NCBI GenBank assembly: GCA_963751105.1
Contig: CAVVTG010000001.1
Location: 124,001-188,000, forward strand
Length of the DNA stretch: 64,000 nucleotides
Direction: 5' to 3'
Origin: JACVRW01 sp963751105
Lineage (GTDB): Bacteria > Actinomycetota > Thermoleophilia > Solirubrobacterales > Thermoleophilaceae
Under the pieces are notes generated by a model. That model was given only the letters and a program-made list of their open reading frames with translations, had not been told where the DNA came from and made no database searches. The position numbers were made by a program, and so were the translations under genes. Each line of letters begins with the position of its first letter. Position 1 is the first letter of the stretch. Of the stretch, positions 1 to 9,028 are shown piece after piece.

Positions 1-33
1 TGGTGGTGGTCGAGAGCTTCTAGCCTCACCAGG

Positions 34-750
34 GTGGACGACGACGAGCTCGCGCGGCGATCGATCCTCGGCTTCGGGGAGACGATCGCCGCGCTCGGCC
101 GATGCGCAGCCGGGCCTGACGCGGAGATCCGGCGCTCGGATGCGCTGGGAGCGCGAATCGACAGCGCGGAGGAGAACCCATGGTTCAACGCGGCGGTGGT
201 GCCCTTCGGGGCGTCGCCTCCGGCCGACGACCCGGCGCTCCCCTACTGCGTCTGGGCCGACGCCGGCGCGGTGCCCGGACGAGTCGAGGCGCCCGAGGTG
301 GTTACTCCCTGCATGGGGTTGAGCCTCGACGATCCTTCGCTGGACCTCGACGACGCCGCGCTCGAGCCCGACAGCCCATCGCTCGAGGTGCTCGGAGAGG
401 TCAACGAACGCGCCTACGACGATCCGGGCGGGCCCTTCGGGCCACTGATGAGCGCGTTGCGCGACGACCGCGTCCGCACCCACGGCCTGCGCCGCGACGG
501 AGCGTTCGTGTGCGTCGCCATGACCCTGCGGATCGGCGACGACGTGAGCATCCAGTACGTGGCCACCGAGGCGTCTCAGCGGCGTCGCGGGCTGGCCGGG
601 CAGCTGCTGCGCGACGTCATGTCCCGGGCGCGAGCCGACGGCATGGCGAGCGCCACCCTCCAGGCCAGCCCCGACGGGTTGTCGGTGTACCGCCGCCTCG
701 GCTTCCGCGAGGTCGCGACGCTGCGCGGGTACGTCCGGCCCGATGGCTGA
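34..750 (+). CDS. GNAT family N-acetyltransferase
   Basis: Probable acetyl-CoA dependent N-acetyltransferase of 238 residues with unknown acceptor. The GNAT fold is in the C-terminal half: an acetyl-CoA binding motif A of the type QRRRGLAGQLL lies at about residues 181-191, followed by a helix and the typical GLSVYRRLGFRE motif B near the end. The N-terminal 120 acidic residues are not recognised and may be a second, degenerate GNAT half. The start is GTG; a TAGCCT box at 21-26 sits 7 bases before it, which suggests a leaderless transcript. It overlaps the next acetyltransferase by 8 bases, so the two are cotranscribed. The family is clear, the substrate is not. Confidence 0.8.
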   Translation: MDDDELARRSILGFGETIAALGRCAAGPDAEIRRSDALGARIDSAEENPWFNAAVVPFGASPPADDPALPYCVWADAGAVPGRVEAPEVVTPCMGLSLDDPSLDLDDAALEPDSPSLEVLGEVNERAYDDPGGPFGPLMSALRDDRVRTHGLRRDGAFVCVAMTLRIGDDVSIQYVATEASQRRRGLAGQLLRDVMSRARADGMASATLQASPDGLSVYRRLGFREVATLRGYVRPDG

Positions 751-1255
751 GCTCGAGATCAGGTTCGTCGAGCCGGACGAGCTCGAGCGGCTCAAGCCCC
801 TGTGGCTGGAGCTCCTCGAGCATCACGCGAGCGTGTCGCCGCCTGAGCTTCCGGAGAAGACCGAGCCCGAGCTGTCGTGGACCCTGCGGCGGGGCTACTA
901 CGAGGAATGGCTCGCCCAGCCCAAGGCCTTCGCCCTCCTGGCCGAGCGCGAGGGCCAGGCGGTGGGCTACGCCCTGGTGAACGTGCACGGACCCGACACC
1001 TTCGACGACACCTGGCAGGGAGGTCAGGAGGTCGCCGAGCTGGAGACGCTCGTCGTCACCGCGAGCGCTCGCGGCACCGGCGCCGGCTCAGAGCTGCTCG
1101 ACCGCGCGATGGAGGAGATCGCCCGGCGCGGCATCGCGGAGACGGTGGTGGCCTCGGTGGCGACCAACGAGGTGGCCAAGAGCTTCTACGAGCGCGCGGG
1201 CTTCACGCCCTACCTCATTCACTACTACTCGCGCCGAGGGGATTCGGCGCGCTGA
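743..1255 (+). CDS. GNAT family N-acetyltransferase
   Basis: Second acetyltransferase of the pair, 170 residues, the usual single-domain GNAT length. Motif A (VVTASARGTGAGSELLDRA) is at about residues 104-122, preceded by the beta strand ELETLVV, and the C-terminal SFYERAGFTPYL motif is typical of the family. It starts inside the end of the preceding gene (8-base overlap), so translation is probably coupled. Its 3' end overlaps the converging PHP-APS kinase gene by 41 bases. The acceptor molecule cannot be read from sequence. Confidence 0.85.
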   Translation: MAELEIRFVEPDELERLKPLWLELLEHHASVSPPELPEKTEPELSWTLRRGYYEEWLAQPKAFALLAEREGQAVGYALVNVHGPDTFDDTWQGGQEVAELETLVVTASARGTGAGSELLDRAMEEIARRGIAETVVASVATNEVAKSFYERAGFTPYLIHYYSRRGDSAR

Positions 1256-2687
1256 CGGCAGTGGGCTCGGCGACCGCCAGCCTGCGCTCCACATACTCCA
1301 CCAGCCGTTCCGCCGAGGCCTCGGAGCCCTCGCTCTCGGTGTCGATCGTCAGCTCGGCGGCCGCGGGCTCCTCGTAGGGGTCGGACACGCCGGTGAACCC
1401 CTTGATCTCGCCCAGGCGGGCTCGCTCGTAGAGGCCCTTGACGTCCCGGCGTTCGCACTCGTCGACCGACGCGCGAACGTACACCTCGGCGAAGCGCGCG
1501 CCCATTCGCCCACGAGCATCGGCACGCCCGGCGCGGAACGGAGACACCGCGGCCACGAAGGTGAGCACGCCGTTACGTGAGAGCAGGTCGGCGACGAAGG
1601 CGATCCGGCGGACGTTCTCGGCCCGGTCCTCGCGGGAGAAGCCGAGCCCGGCGCAGAGGTTCTGGCGGATGTCGTCGCCGTCCAGCACCTCCACGCGGTG
1701 GCCGAGGTCGCGCAGGCGGCCGGCGGCAAGGCGAGCGATGGTGGACTTGCCGGAGCCCGACAGCCCGGTGAGCCACAGGCACAGGCCCGTGCCGTCGCGG
1801 GCCGGGGCGGCCAGCGTGCCGGCCGTGATCGGACCCAGGTTGGGCTCCCGATCGTGTAGCTCGAAGTCCCGGAAGCGGCTGAACAGCCGGTGCTCCGGAC
1901 CGTGGTAGTCCGACGAGCCGGTGGCCAGGAGGCCGAACTCGGCGCAGCGATCGGCCACGAGTTGGGTCTGCTCACGGTCGTGGGCGGTGTAGAAGACCTC
2001 GACGCCGTCTAGCCCGGCGGCCCGATAGCGGTCGATGGCGGCGAGCACGGCACCGGGGTCCTTGATGTCCCAGAAGGGGTGGGCCCAGACAGCCACCCCG
2101 GCCGCGTCGTGAATCCAGCCGATCGCCTCCTGGACGGTCGGGTGCGTGCGCGCGACGTAGCCCCGCGTGCCCTGGATCAGGTAGGCCGGAATGAACGACG
2201 ACACGTCGTCGACCCCCTCCTCGCGCAGCCGCTCGCCGTTGGCGGGGTGGGCGATCACCGCCGCGGCCAGATGGGGGCGGCCCACCGGCTTGCCCTGCGC
2301 CTTGCGGGCGTCGATGGGCGCAGGGTCGACCTCGAAGCCGAGCCCGCGCAGCCGCTCGGCCATCGCGTCGGCGCGACGCTCGCGATCGAGGCGCGCATCG
2401 AGCAGGCGCTCGCCCAAGAGGGCGCTGCGGTGGTCGATCCCGTAGCCGAGCACGTGCAGGTCCTCGTACTCGCCGTCCACCGCGGAGATCTCGGTGGCGG
2501 GCACCACGCGCACGCCGTGGACGGCGCCCGCCGCCAGCGCCTCGTCCACGCCGTCCACCGTGTCGTGGTCCGACAGCGCCAGCAGCTCCACTCCCGCCTG
2601 GGCGGCGTTCTCCACCACCTGCGCGGCCGGCAGCGCGCCGTCGGAGTGCAGCGAATGCGATTGGAGGTCGAAGCTGGGGGCGCCCAC
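1215..2687 (-). CDS. PHP-domain phosphoesterase fused to adenylylsulfate kinase
   Basis: A two-domain protein of 490 residues. Residues 1 to about 285 are a PHP metal-dependent phosphoesterase: HSLHSDG near the N-terminus, LSDHDTVDG, PATEIS, WAHPFW and GSSDYHGPEH supply the expected metal ligands. Residues about 300-470 are an APS kinase (CysC type): P-loop GLSGSGKST, DGDDIR, LGFSREDRAENVRR, SPFRA and KGLYERARLGEIKGFTG. APS kinase phosphorylates adenylylsulfate to PAPS; the PHP part could hydrolyse a nucleotide phosphate such as PAP, which is inference. The GTG start is chosen because the PHP motif begins right after it and a TATCCT box lies 9 bases upstream; longer in-frame starts would run into the preceding gene. 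No sulfate adenylyltransferase gene is adjacent. It follows the proline catabolism genes by 31 bases. Confidence 0.85.
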   Translation of the reverse strand: MGAPSFDLQSHSLHSDGALPAAQVVENAAQAGVELLALSDHDTVDGVDEALAAGAVHGVRVVPATEISAVDGEYEDLHVLGYGIDHRSALLGERLLDARLDRERRADAMAERLRGLGFEVDPAPIDARKAQGKPVGRPHLAAAVIAHPANGERLREEGVDDVSSFIPAYLIQGTRGYVARTHPTVQEAIGWIHDAAGVAVWAHPFWDIKDPGAVLAAIDRYRAAGLDGVEVFYTAHDREQTQLVADRCAEFGLLATGSSDYHGPEHRLFSRFRDFELHDREPNLGPITAGTLAAPARDGTGLCLWLTGLSGSGKSTIARLAAGRLRDLGHRVEVLDGDDIRQNLCAGLGFSREDRAENVRRIAFVADLLSRNGVLTFVAAVSPFRAGRADARGRMGARFAEVYVRASVDECERRDVKGLYERARLGEIKGFTGVSDPYEEPAAAELTIDTESEGSEASAERLVEYVERRLAVAEPTAVSAPNPLGASSSE

Positions 2688-2718
2688 GGCGGCCCGAGGA
2701 TATCGGGCGTCCCCGGCG

Positions 2719-4272
2719 CTATTCCACGGGAATGCCGTGCCGCATCGTGTTCTCGGTGACCACCCGCGGCTCCACGAACTGGTAGAGGTAGTCGGGGCCA
2801 CCGGCCTTGGAGCCGACCCCCGAGCGGCGGTTGCCGCCGAAGGGCTGGCGCGCGACCATGGCGCCGGTTATCCCCCGGTTCACGTAGAGGTTTCCCACGG
2901 GCGAGCGCGCCGCCACCCGCTCGATGGTCCCGGGACTGCGCGAGAACAAGCCCCCGGTGAGGGCAAGTGGCAGGGAGTCCACCACGTCCATCGCCTCGTC
3001 CACGTCGCGCACCGCGGTCACCGACAGCAGTGGCCCGAAGATCTCCTCCCGGTTGACCGGCGACTCCTCGTCCAGCCCGAAGGCCACGGTGGGCGCCACG
3101 AACCAGCCGTCGTCCGGCAGCTCGTCCGCTGAGGCCGCGATCCGGTCGCCGGCCTGCTCGCGGTAGCCCAGCACGCGCTCCTGGGCCTCGCGGTCGATCA
3201 CCGGCCCGACCTCGCTGGCGAAGCTCTCCGCCTGGCCCACCCGCAGCACCGTCACCGCTCCCGAGAGGCGCTCTACGAGCGTGTCCGCGATGCCCTCGTG
3301 AACGAGCGCGCGCGAGGCGGCCGAGCACTTCTGGCCGGCAAAGCCGAACGCCGAGTGCACCAACTCGGGGATGACGTCGTCGAGGTCTGCGTCGGAGTCC
3401 ACGATCACGCAGTTCTTGCCGCCCATCTCCGAGACCACCCGCTTGATGTGGCCCTGGCCGTCGGCGGTCTCCGCCGCCGTGCGCACGATCTCGAGGCCCA
3501 CTGCCCCCGAGCCGGTGAAGGCGATCACGTGCACGCGCGGGTCGCGCACCAGGGCGGCCCCGGCCTCACCGTAGCCCGGCACCAGGGCGAGCGCGTCGCC
3601 CGGCACCCCGGCGGCATGGAGCGCGTCCACCAGCGCCCCGGCGCTGCCCGGCGACTGCTCCGCCGGCTTGAGCACCGCGGCGTTGCCCGCGGCCAGCGCG
3701 GCGGCCGTCATGCCACAGGGGATGGCCAGGGGGAAGTTCCAGGGCGCGATCACGGCCGCCACGCCACGCGGGCGATAGCGCATGGTGTTGCGCTCGCCCG
3801 GCACCTGGAGCAGCTCGCGCCCGCGGTCGAGCTCCAGCGCCTGCTCGGCGTAGTACTCGAGGAAGTCGATCGCTTCGCACACGTCGGCGTCGGCCTCGGC
3901 CCACGGCTTGGCGCACTCACGGACCTGGAGGGCCGCCAGCTCGAGCCGCCGCTCGCGCAGCACGGCCGCCGCGCGGCGCAGCACCTCCGCCCGTTCCGCC
4001 GCCGGGCGGGCGCCCCAGTCGCGAAAGCCCCGCTCGGCCGCCTCGACCGCGGCAGCGGCCTCGTCCTCACCGCCGCAGCCGGCCCGCGCCACCAGACGGT
4101 CCGGCGCGCCCGGGTCGGTGGAGTCGAGCCCGGAGGCGTCGCCACGCTCGCCGCCGATCACCACCGGCACCTCGAGGGGCAGACGCGAGTCGAGCTCGCG
4201 CAGCGCCTCGAGGAGCGACTCGCGCGCCGGCGCACGGCGCAGCTCCAGGATCGGCTCGTTGCGAAAGCTCAC
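2719..4272 (-). CDS. pruA: L-glutamate gamma-semialdehyde (P5C) dehydrogenase
   Basis: NAD-dependent aldehyde dehydrogenase of 517 residues that oxidises glutamate semialdehyde to glutamate in the second step of proline degradation. It shows APWNFPLAIPCG, the cofactor-binding FTGSGAVGLEI, the general base Glu in SEMGGKNCV and the catalytic Cys in FAGQKCSAASR, and ends with the family tail GGPDYLYQFVEPR. Length matches stand-alone P5C dehydrogenases. The GTG start overlaps the stop of the proline dehydrogenase gene (GTGA), so the two steps of the pathway are translationally coupled and probably channel the unstable intermediate. The assignment is firm. Confidence 0.95.
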   Translation of the reverse strand: MSFRNEPILELRRAPARESLLEALRELDSRLPLEVPVVIGGERGDASGLDSTDPGAPDRLVARAGCGGEDEAAAAVEAAERGFRDWGARPAAERAEVLRRAAAVLRERRLELAALQVRECAKPWAEADADVCEAIDFLEYYAEQALELDRGRELLQVPGERNTMRYRPRGVAAVIAPWNFPLAIPCGMTAAALAAGNAAVLKPAEQSPGSAGALVDALHAAGVPGDALALVPGYGEAGAALVRDPRVHVIAFTGSGAVGLEIVRTAAETADGQGHIKRVVSEMGGKNCVIVDSDADLDDVIPELVHSAFGFAGQKCSAASRALVHEGIADTLVERLSGAVTVLRVGQAESFASEVGPVIDREAQERVLGYREQAGDRIAASADELPDDGWFVAPTVAFGLDEESPVNREEIFGPLLSVTAVRDVDEAMDVVDSLPLALTGGLFSRSPGTIERVAARSPVGNLYVNRGITGAMVARQPFGGNRRSGVGSKAGGPDYLYQFVEPRVVTENTMRHGIPVE

Positions 4273-5594
4273 GGCGCGGCCAGCAACTCCTCGATCGGCA
4301 CGCCGCGCTGCTGGTCCGACAGAAACGACTCGTTCGAGGTGTTCTCCAGCAACCGCCGTACGAGATAGGCCATCCCGGCCACCATGTCGCCCACCGGGCA
4401 GTAGATCCGTACGCGCATGTCGTGCTCGCACAGCGCCGCGGCGAGGTCGTCCCCGAGGCCGCGCAGCACCTGCAGCTCGAGGTCGCCGTCCGCCCGCCCG
4501 AGCTCGCGGTTGACCGCGACCGCGTGCGCCACCGAGCGCAGGTTGTGGGAGGCGATCGCCGGCCGCACGTGCGGCCACGCCTCCAGCAGCCGGCGGGTCA
4601 GCGCCTCGAAGTTGCGGTCCGACTCGCGCTTCTCCTCGAACACCGGCGGAGTCCAGCCGTGCTGGCGGGCGTCCACCACCTCGTGATCCCAGTAAGCCCC
4701 CTTCACGAGGCGCACCACCAGCGGCTGGGTGCGCTCGCTCCTCTTGGCCCAGTCGATGACCTGCTCGAGCTGCTCGGGCGACTCGCGCAGATAGGCCTGC
4801 AGCACCACGCCGGAGGACGGGCCCTCGCGCAGCTCGGGCTCGTCGAGCAGCTCGAAGACGAGGCCCATCGTGGCCTCGAGCGTGTCGACCGACTCCATGT
4901 CGATGTGCAGGTGAGCGCCGAGATCGCGCGCGCGGGCGAGCAGCGGCCGCATACGCCGCGCGGCGTCGTCGCGTCCCACCTCGGGAGCCTCGGGGCGCAG
5001 CAGCGGGCTCAGGGCGGAGACCTTCACCGACAGGTTGACCCGCGGCAGCGGGCCCAGCGAGTCGTGCTCGAGCACCGGCCGGTCGGGCCAGTCCGGGGCC
5101 GCCGCCGCCAGCGTCTCGAGCGCATCGAGGCAACGCTCGGCATAGCGGTCGGCCTCGGGCGCGGTCACGGTGGCCTCGCCGAGCAGATCGAGCGACACGG
5201 CGGCGCCGTGCTCCCACAGCGAGCGGATCGACTTGAGCGCGTCGCGCGGGGTCTCGCCCACGATGAAGCGATGGGCCATGTGGCGGACGCCCGCCGCCGA
5301 GGCCGCGCCCAGCGCGGCGCGGCCCGCCTTCGACTGCGACATCCGCATCGCGGCCTCGATCGGTGGTGGGCGCTCGTCCACGTCCTCCAGATAGCCCGTG
5401 AGGTGGCGCGCCAGATCGTCGAGGGAGCGGCAGGCGGGGGTCACGTCCACGAAGCGAAACAGAGCGGCCCGCAGCTCGGCGTCCCCGGAAGCCAGCTCCA
5501 TCGCCTTCTGATCGAGCGCACGAAACGGGTTCCGCGTACGAGCCGGAAAGGCCCCATGGATCGAGCGGCCGACGTCGAGCAGATCCTCTTCCAC
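4269..5594 (-). CDS. Proline dehydrogenase
   Basis: FAD-dependent proline dehydrogenase of 441 residues that converts L-proline to pyrroline-5-carboxylate. Diagnostic segments are the barrel motifs VNLSVKVSALSP, LHIDMES, VRLVKGAYWD and the substrate-binding tail LVRRLLENTSNESFL, which carries the two conserved arginines. The GTG start is preferred over upstream in-frame ATG codons because a TACGTT box ends 7 bases before it, the leaderless spacing seen across this window. It forms an operon with the P5C dehydrogenase gene (4-base overlap), giving the complete proline-to-glutamate route. Confidence 0.93.
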   Translation of the reverse strand: MEEDLLDVGRSIHGAFPARTRNPFRALDQKAMELASGDAELRAALFRFVDVTPACRSLDDLARHLTGYLEDVDERPPPIEAAMRMSQSKAGRAALGAASAAGVRHMAHRFIVGETPRDALKSIRSLWEHGAAVSLDLLGEATVTAPEADRYAERCLDALETLAAAAPDWPDRPVLEHDSLGPLPRVNLSVKVSALSPLLRPEAPEVGRDDAARRMRPLLARARDLGAHLHIDMESVDTLEATMGLVFELLDEPELREGPSSGVVLQAYLRESPEQLEQVIDWAKRSERTQPLVVRLVKGAYWDHEVVDARQHGWTPPVFEEKRESDRNFEALTRRLLEAWPHVRPAIASHNLRSVAHAVAVNRELGRADGDLELQVLRGLGDDLAAALCEHDMRVRIYCPVGDMVAGMAYLVRRLLENTSNESFLSDQQRGVPIEELLAAP

Positions 5595-5676
5595 GGCGGA
5601 CAACGTAGCGCGCCGAGGCCGAGGGTCGGCGCATAGGCAGGTGGCGGTTTCCGGTCTTATGGGTAAAGCTCGCCTC

Positions 5677-7323
5677 ATGCCCAATCTGGTCCTCGGCCCG
5701 ATGCTTCGTCACGTAGGAGATCAGGACGCCACGTTCTGGGTCGAGACCGACGCACCCTGCGAGGTCGAGGTGCTCGGCTCGAGCGAGCGAACCTGGACAG
5801 TTCACGGTCATCACTACGCGATCGTGATCGCCACCGGGCTCGAGCCGGGCACGTGGCACGAGTACGAGGTGCGTCTCGACGGCGAGAAGGTGTGGCCGGA
5901 GGAAGATTTCCCCTTCCCGCACAGCCTCTTCAAGACCTATCCCAAGGGGCGGCCGATCAAGCTCCTGTTCGGCTCCTGCCGCGTCGCGGCCCCCCACGAG
6001 CCGCCCTACTCGTTGACCAAGGACCAGGACGAGCGTGGACGTGAGATCGACGCCCTGCACACCCTCGCTCAGCGCATGGCCCACCAGGAGCGCGAGGAGC
6101 GGCCCGACGCTCTCATCATGCTCGGGGACCAGGTCTACGCGGACGAGGTCTCCCCGGCCACGCGGGCCTACATCGAGAGCCGGCGCGACGTGAACGGAGC
6201 GCCCGGCGCACGCGCTCTCGATTACGACGAGTACACGAAGCTCTACGCCGAGAGCTGGTGCGATCCCGCCATACGCTGGCTGCTGTCCACCGTGTCGACG
6301 GCGATGATCTTCGACGACCACGACGTGCACGACGACTGGAACATCTCGAGAGCCTGGCTCGAGGAGATGCGCCAGACCGACTGGTGGGACGAGCACGTGA
6401 TCGGGGCCCTGATGTCGTACTGGGTCTATCAGCACATCGGGAACCTCTCCCCGGACAATCTGCGCGAGGAGCCGCTGCTCCAGCGAATCAAGGACTGCGA
6501 CGACGGCGAGGACGCCCTGCGCGAGTTCGTGTCCGGCGCCGACCGCGAGGCGGCCACCAGCCGCTGGAGCTACTGCCGCGACTTCGGGTCCACGCGCCTG
6601 GTGGTGATCGACGCGCGCGCCGGCCGTGTGCTCGACGAGGACAAGCGGGCGATGGTCGACGACAGCGAGTGGGACTGGATCGTCGAGCAGGCCACCGGCG
6701 ATCACGACCATCTGCTGCTCGCCAGCTCGCTGCCCTTCCTGCTGGGCCCCGGCATGCAGGAGCTCGAGGCCTGGAACGAGGCGGTGGCCGGCGGCGCCTG
6801 GGGCTCGGCCCTGACCGGCCCGGCCGAGAAGCTGCGCCAGTCGATGGATCTCGAGCACTGGGGCGCCTTCCAGGCCTCGTTCCGCAAGATGGTCGAGCTG
6901 CAGCGCGCGGTGGGCGCCGGGGAGCGCGGCCGCGCGCCGGGCGCGATCGTCACCCTCTCGGGCGACGTCCACCACGCTTACCTGTTCGAGATCGCCTTCC
7001 CGCGCGGCTCGGGGGTCGAGAGCGCCGTCTGGCAGGCCGTCTGCTCGCCGTACCGCAATCCCCTCGACGGCAAGGAACGGAGGATCATCCGCATGGGGAT
7101 GTCGCGACCGTTCCACGAGGTCTGGCGCCGCCTGGCGCGGGCGGCGGGAGTCGACGATCCGGGGATCCGCTGGCGCCAGACCGGCGACGGACCCTGGTTC
7201 GACAACCAGGTGGCCACCCTGGTCATCGACGGCCGCAGCATGGAGATGTACCTCGACAAGGCCGTGCCGGTAGACCACGAGGAGGCCGAGCTGGAACGAG
7301 TGCTGGAGCACCGCCTGGCCTGA
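5677..7323 (+). CDS. PhoD-like alkaline phosphatase family metallophosphoesterase
   Basis: Metallophosphoesterase of the PhoD-like superfamily, 548 residues. An N-terminal beta-sandwich (VLGPMLRHVG through the WHEYEVRLDG strand) precedes the catalytic domain with GSCRVA (about residue 98), LGDQVYADE (about 149), FDDHDVHDDWN (about 212) and SGDVHHAY (about 427), which provide the metal-binding Asp, Asn and His residues. No Tat or Sec signal peptide is visible with this start, so it may be cytoplasmic, unlike classical secreted PhoD. An in-frame GTG at 5641 would add 12 residues, but the family N-terminus begins at the chosen ATG. Substrate unknown; phosphomonoester or phosphodiester hydrolysis is inferred. 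Confidence 0.85.
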   Translation: MPNLVLGPMLRHVGDQDATFWVETDAPCEVEVLGSSERTWTVHGHHYAIVIATGLEPGTWHEYEVRLDGEKVWPEEDFPFPHSLFKTYPKGRPIKLLFGSCRVAAPHEPPYSLTKDQDERGREIDALHTLAQRMAHQEREERPDALIMLGDQVYADEVSPATRAYIESRRDVNGAPGARALDYDEYTKLYAESWCDPAIRWLLSTVSTAMIFDDHDVHDDWNISRAWLEEMRQTDWWDEHVIGALMSYWVYQHIGNLSPDNLREEPLLQRIKDCDDGEDALREFVSGADREAATSRWSYCRDFGSTRLVVIDARAGRVLDEDKRAMVDDSEWDWIVEQATGDHDHLLLASSLPFLLGPGMQELEAWNEAVAGGAWGSALTGPAEKLRQSMDLEHWGAFQASFRKMVELQRAVGAGERGRAPGAIVTLSGDVHHAYLFEIAFPRGSGVESAVWQAVCSPYRNPLDGKERRIIRMGMSRPFHEVWRRLARAAGVDDPGIRWRQTGDGPWFDNQVATLVIDGRSMEMYLDKAVPVDHEEAELERVLEHRLA

Positions 7324-7374
7324 GCGCGGCCGCGCGGGCGACCGCCGCGGGCGGCGCTATCGTGGCCCGGCCTC

Positions 7375-8967
7375 ATGGACTATCCGGTCGAGAGCTTCAG
7401 CGAAGACGAGCGAGCGCTGCTCGCGCCGCACTTCACGAACCTCGACCGGCCGGTGTTCGCCCTGGTCGATCTGCCGGAGACGGTCAAGGGCGCGATGTTC
7501 GCCCGCTACTCGCGCTACCAGGGCACGCTGCGGCGGATGTACCTCGATGAGTTCGCCGGCGATGCGGGCGCGGCGGGCACGCCCTTCGACGGCGCGGAGG
7601 GCGAACGGGCGCGGGCGCTGTACGAGCGGATCTTCCTCGGCTACGGCGACGACTCGGTGGCCCAGCTCGGTGGGGCTCACATCGCCTGCGAGTGGGTCTC
7701 GAACGTGATGACCAAGCTGCTGCAGCGCGGACGGCTGGCGGCCTACCTCGAGCAGTCCACGCGCTACATGGCCTACGACGTGCCGATGGCCGAGGGAGCG
7801 GGCTACCGCTACTGGCGCTCGTCCGAGCTCGGCCCGGCCTACGAGGAGGCGATGGACTTCCTGTTCGCCACCTACTCCGAGATCCTTCCGAGAGTGGAGG
7901 CGTGGGCGGCCGGGCGCTTCCCGCGTGCCGACGGCGAGCCCGACGCCGCTCACCGGCGTTCGATCCGGGCCAAGGCGCTCGACCTCCTGCGAGGCCTGCT
8001 GCCCGCGGCGTCGCTCTCGCACGTGGGGATCTTCGCCAGCGGGCAGGCCTACGAGCAGCTGCTGCTGCGCCTGCTGGCCTCGCCGCTGCCGGAGGCGCAC
8101 GACTACGCGGCGATGATCCTCAGCGAGCTCAAGGCCGTGATGCCGAGCTTCGTGGCGCGTGTCGAGCGACCCGAACGCGGCGGCGAGTGGATCGGCTACC
8201 TGGAGGAGCGGGCGCGGACGGGGGAGCGCTGGGCCGCGCGGCTGGGCCTGGATCGCGACCGTTCAGCAGACGGCGCCGGGCCGGCGGTGCGCCTGGTCTC
8301 GGTGCGGGGCACCGAGGAGGAGCTGCTGGCGGCGCTGCTGTTCGAGTCGGCCTCCTGCTCGGAGGAGGAGGCCCGCGCCGCCGTGCGCAACCTGCCGCCG
8401 GACGAGCGGGCCACCGCGATCGCCGAGTTCGCCGGCGAGCGCCACAATCGCCGCCACCGTCCGGGACGCGGTTTCGAGGCGATCTCCTACCGCTTCGAGG
8501 TCGTGTCCGACTACGGCGCCTTTCGCGACCTGCAGCGCCATCGCATGTGCACCGTCCAGTGGCAGACGCTCGGGCCGGAGCTCGGCGCCGGGGTGCCCGA
8601 CGAGCTGGAGCAGGCCGGCGTGGCCGGCGCCTACCGGGCGGGCCTCGAGCGCTCCCGAGCCGAGCACGAGCGCATCGTTGAGCTCGGCCGGCCCGAGCTG
8701 GCCCCGTACGCGCTCTGCCTCGGCTACCGGCTGCGCTACGTGCTCGACATGAACGCCCGCGAGGCGATGCACCTGATCGAGCTGCGCTCCGGGCGCGAGG
8801 GTCACCCCGCCTACCGCGCCGTGGCTCACGCCCTGCACGGCGAGATCGCACGCGTGCATCCGGCGGTCGCCGCGTCGATGAATTTCGTCGACCGAGACAC
8901 CGAACCGCGGCTCGAACGCATCCTCTCGGAGATCCGCACCCACGCGCGGCAGACCTCACGCGCCTGA
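7375..8967 (+). CDS. Tandem ThyX-like protein (FAD-dependent thymidylate synthase family)
   Basis: A 530-residue protein made of two ThyX-like halves. Canonical ThyX is about 220-250 residues with an RHRxxSxNxxSxRY signature. Here the first half has QRGRLAAYLEQSTRYMAY (about residues 116-133), in which the leading RHR has become RGR and the catalytic region is changed, and the second half has LQRHRMCTVQWQTLG (about residue 385), which keeps RHR but loses the following Ser, Glu and Ser-Arg-Tyr. The fold is therefore assigned with confidence, while thymidylate synthase activity is doubtful; a flavin-binding protein with another role is as likely. A TATCGT box lies upstream. It stands alone between a phosphatase and a secreted protein. 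Confidence 0.75.
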   Translation: MDYPVESFSEDERALLAPHFTNLDRPVFALVDLPETVKGAMFARYSRYQGTLRRMYLDEFAGDAGAAGTPFDGAEGERARALYERIFLGYGDDSVAQLGGAHIACEWVSNVMTKLLQRGRLAAYLEQSTRYMAYDVPMAEGAGYRYWRSSELGPAYEEAMDFLFATYSEILPRVEAWAAGRFPRADGEPDAAHRRSIRAKALDLLRGLLPAASLSHVGIFASGQAYEQLLLRLLASPLPEAHDYAAMILSELKAVMPSFVARVERPERGGEWIGYLEERARTGERWAARLGLDRDRSADGAGPAVRLVSVRGTEEELLAALLFESASCSEEEARAAVRNLPPDERATAIAEFAGERHNRRHRPGRGFEAISYRFEVVSDYGAFRDLQRHRMCTVQWQTLGPELGAGVPDELEQAGVAGAYRAGLERSRAEHERIVELGRPELAPYALCLGYRLRYVLDMNAREAMHLIELRSGREGHPAYRAVAHALHGEIARVHPAVAASMNFVDRDTEPRLERILSEIRTHARQTSRA

Positions 8968-9028
8968 CCGAAACTTCTCGTCCCCAAAACGGTTAGCGGG
9001 GCACCCACCACCACAAGGAGGATGCCCC

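Noticed and set aside
2719..7311. Minus-strand open frame of 1530 codons covering P5C dehydrogenase and beyond
   Set aside because: Beyond 4272 it is antisense to the PhoD-like gene and out of frame with proline dehydrogenase; it has no domain and conflicts with two clear genes.
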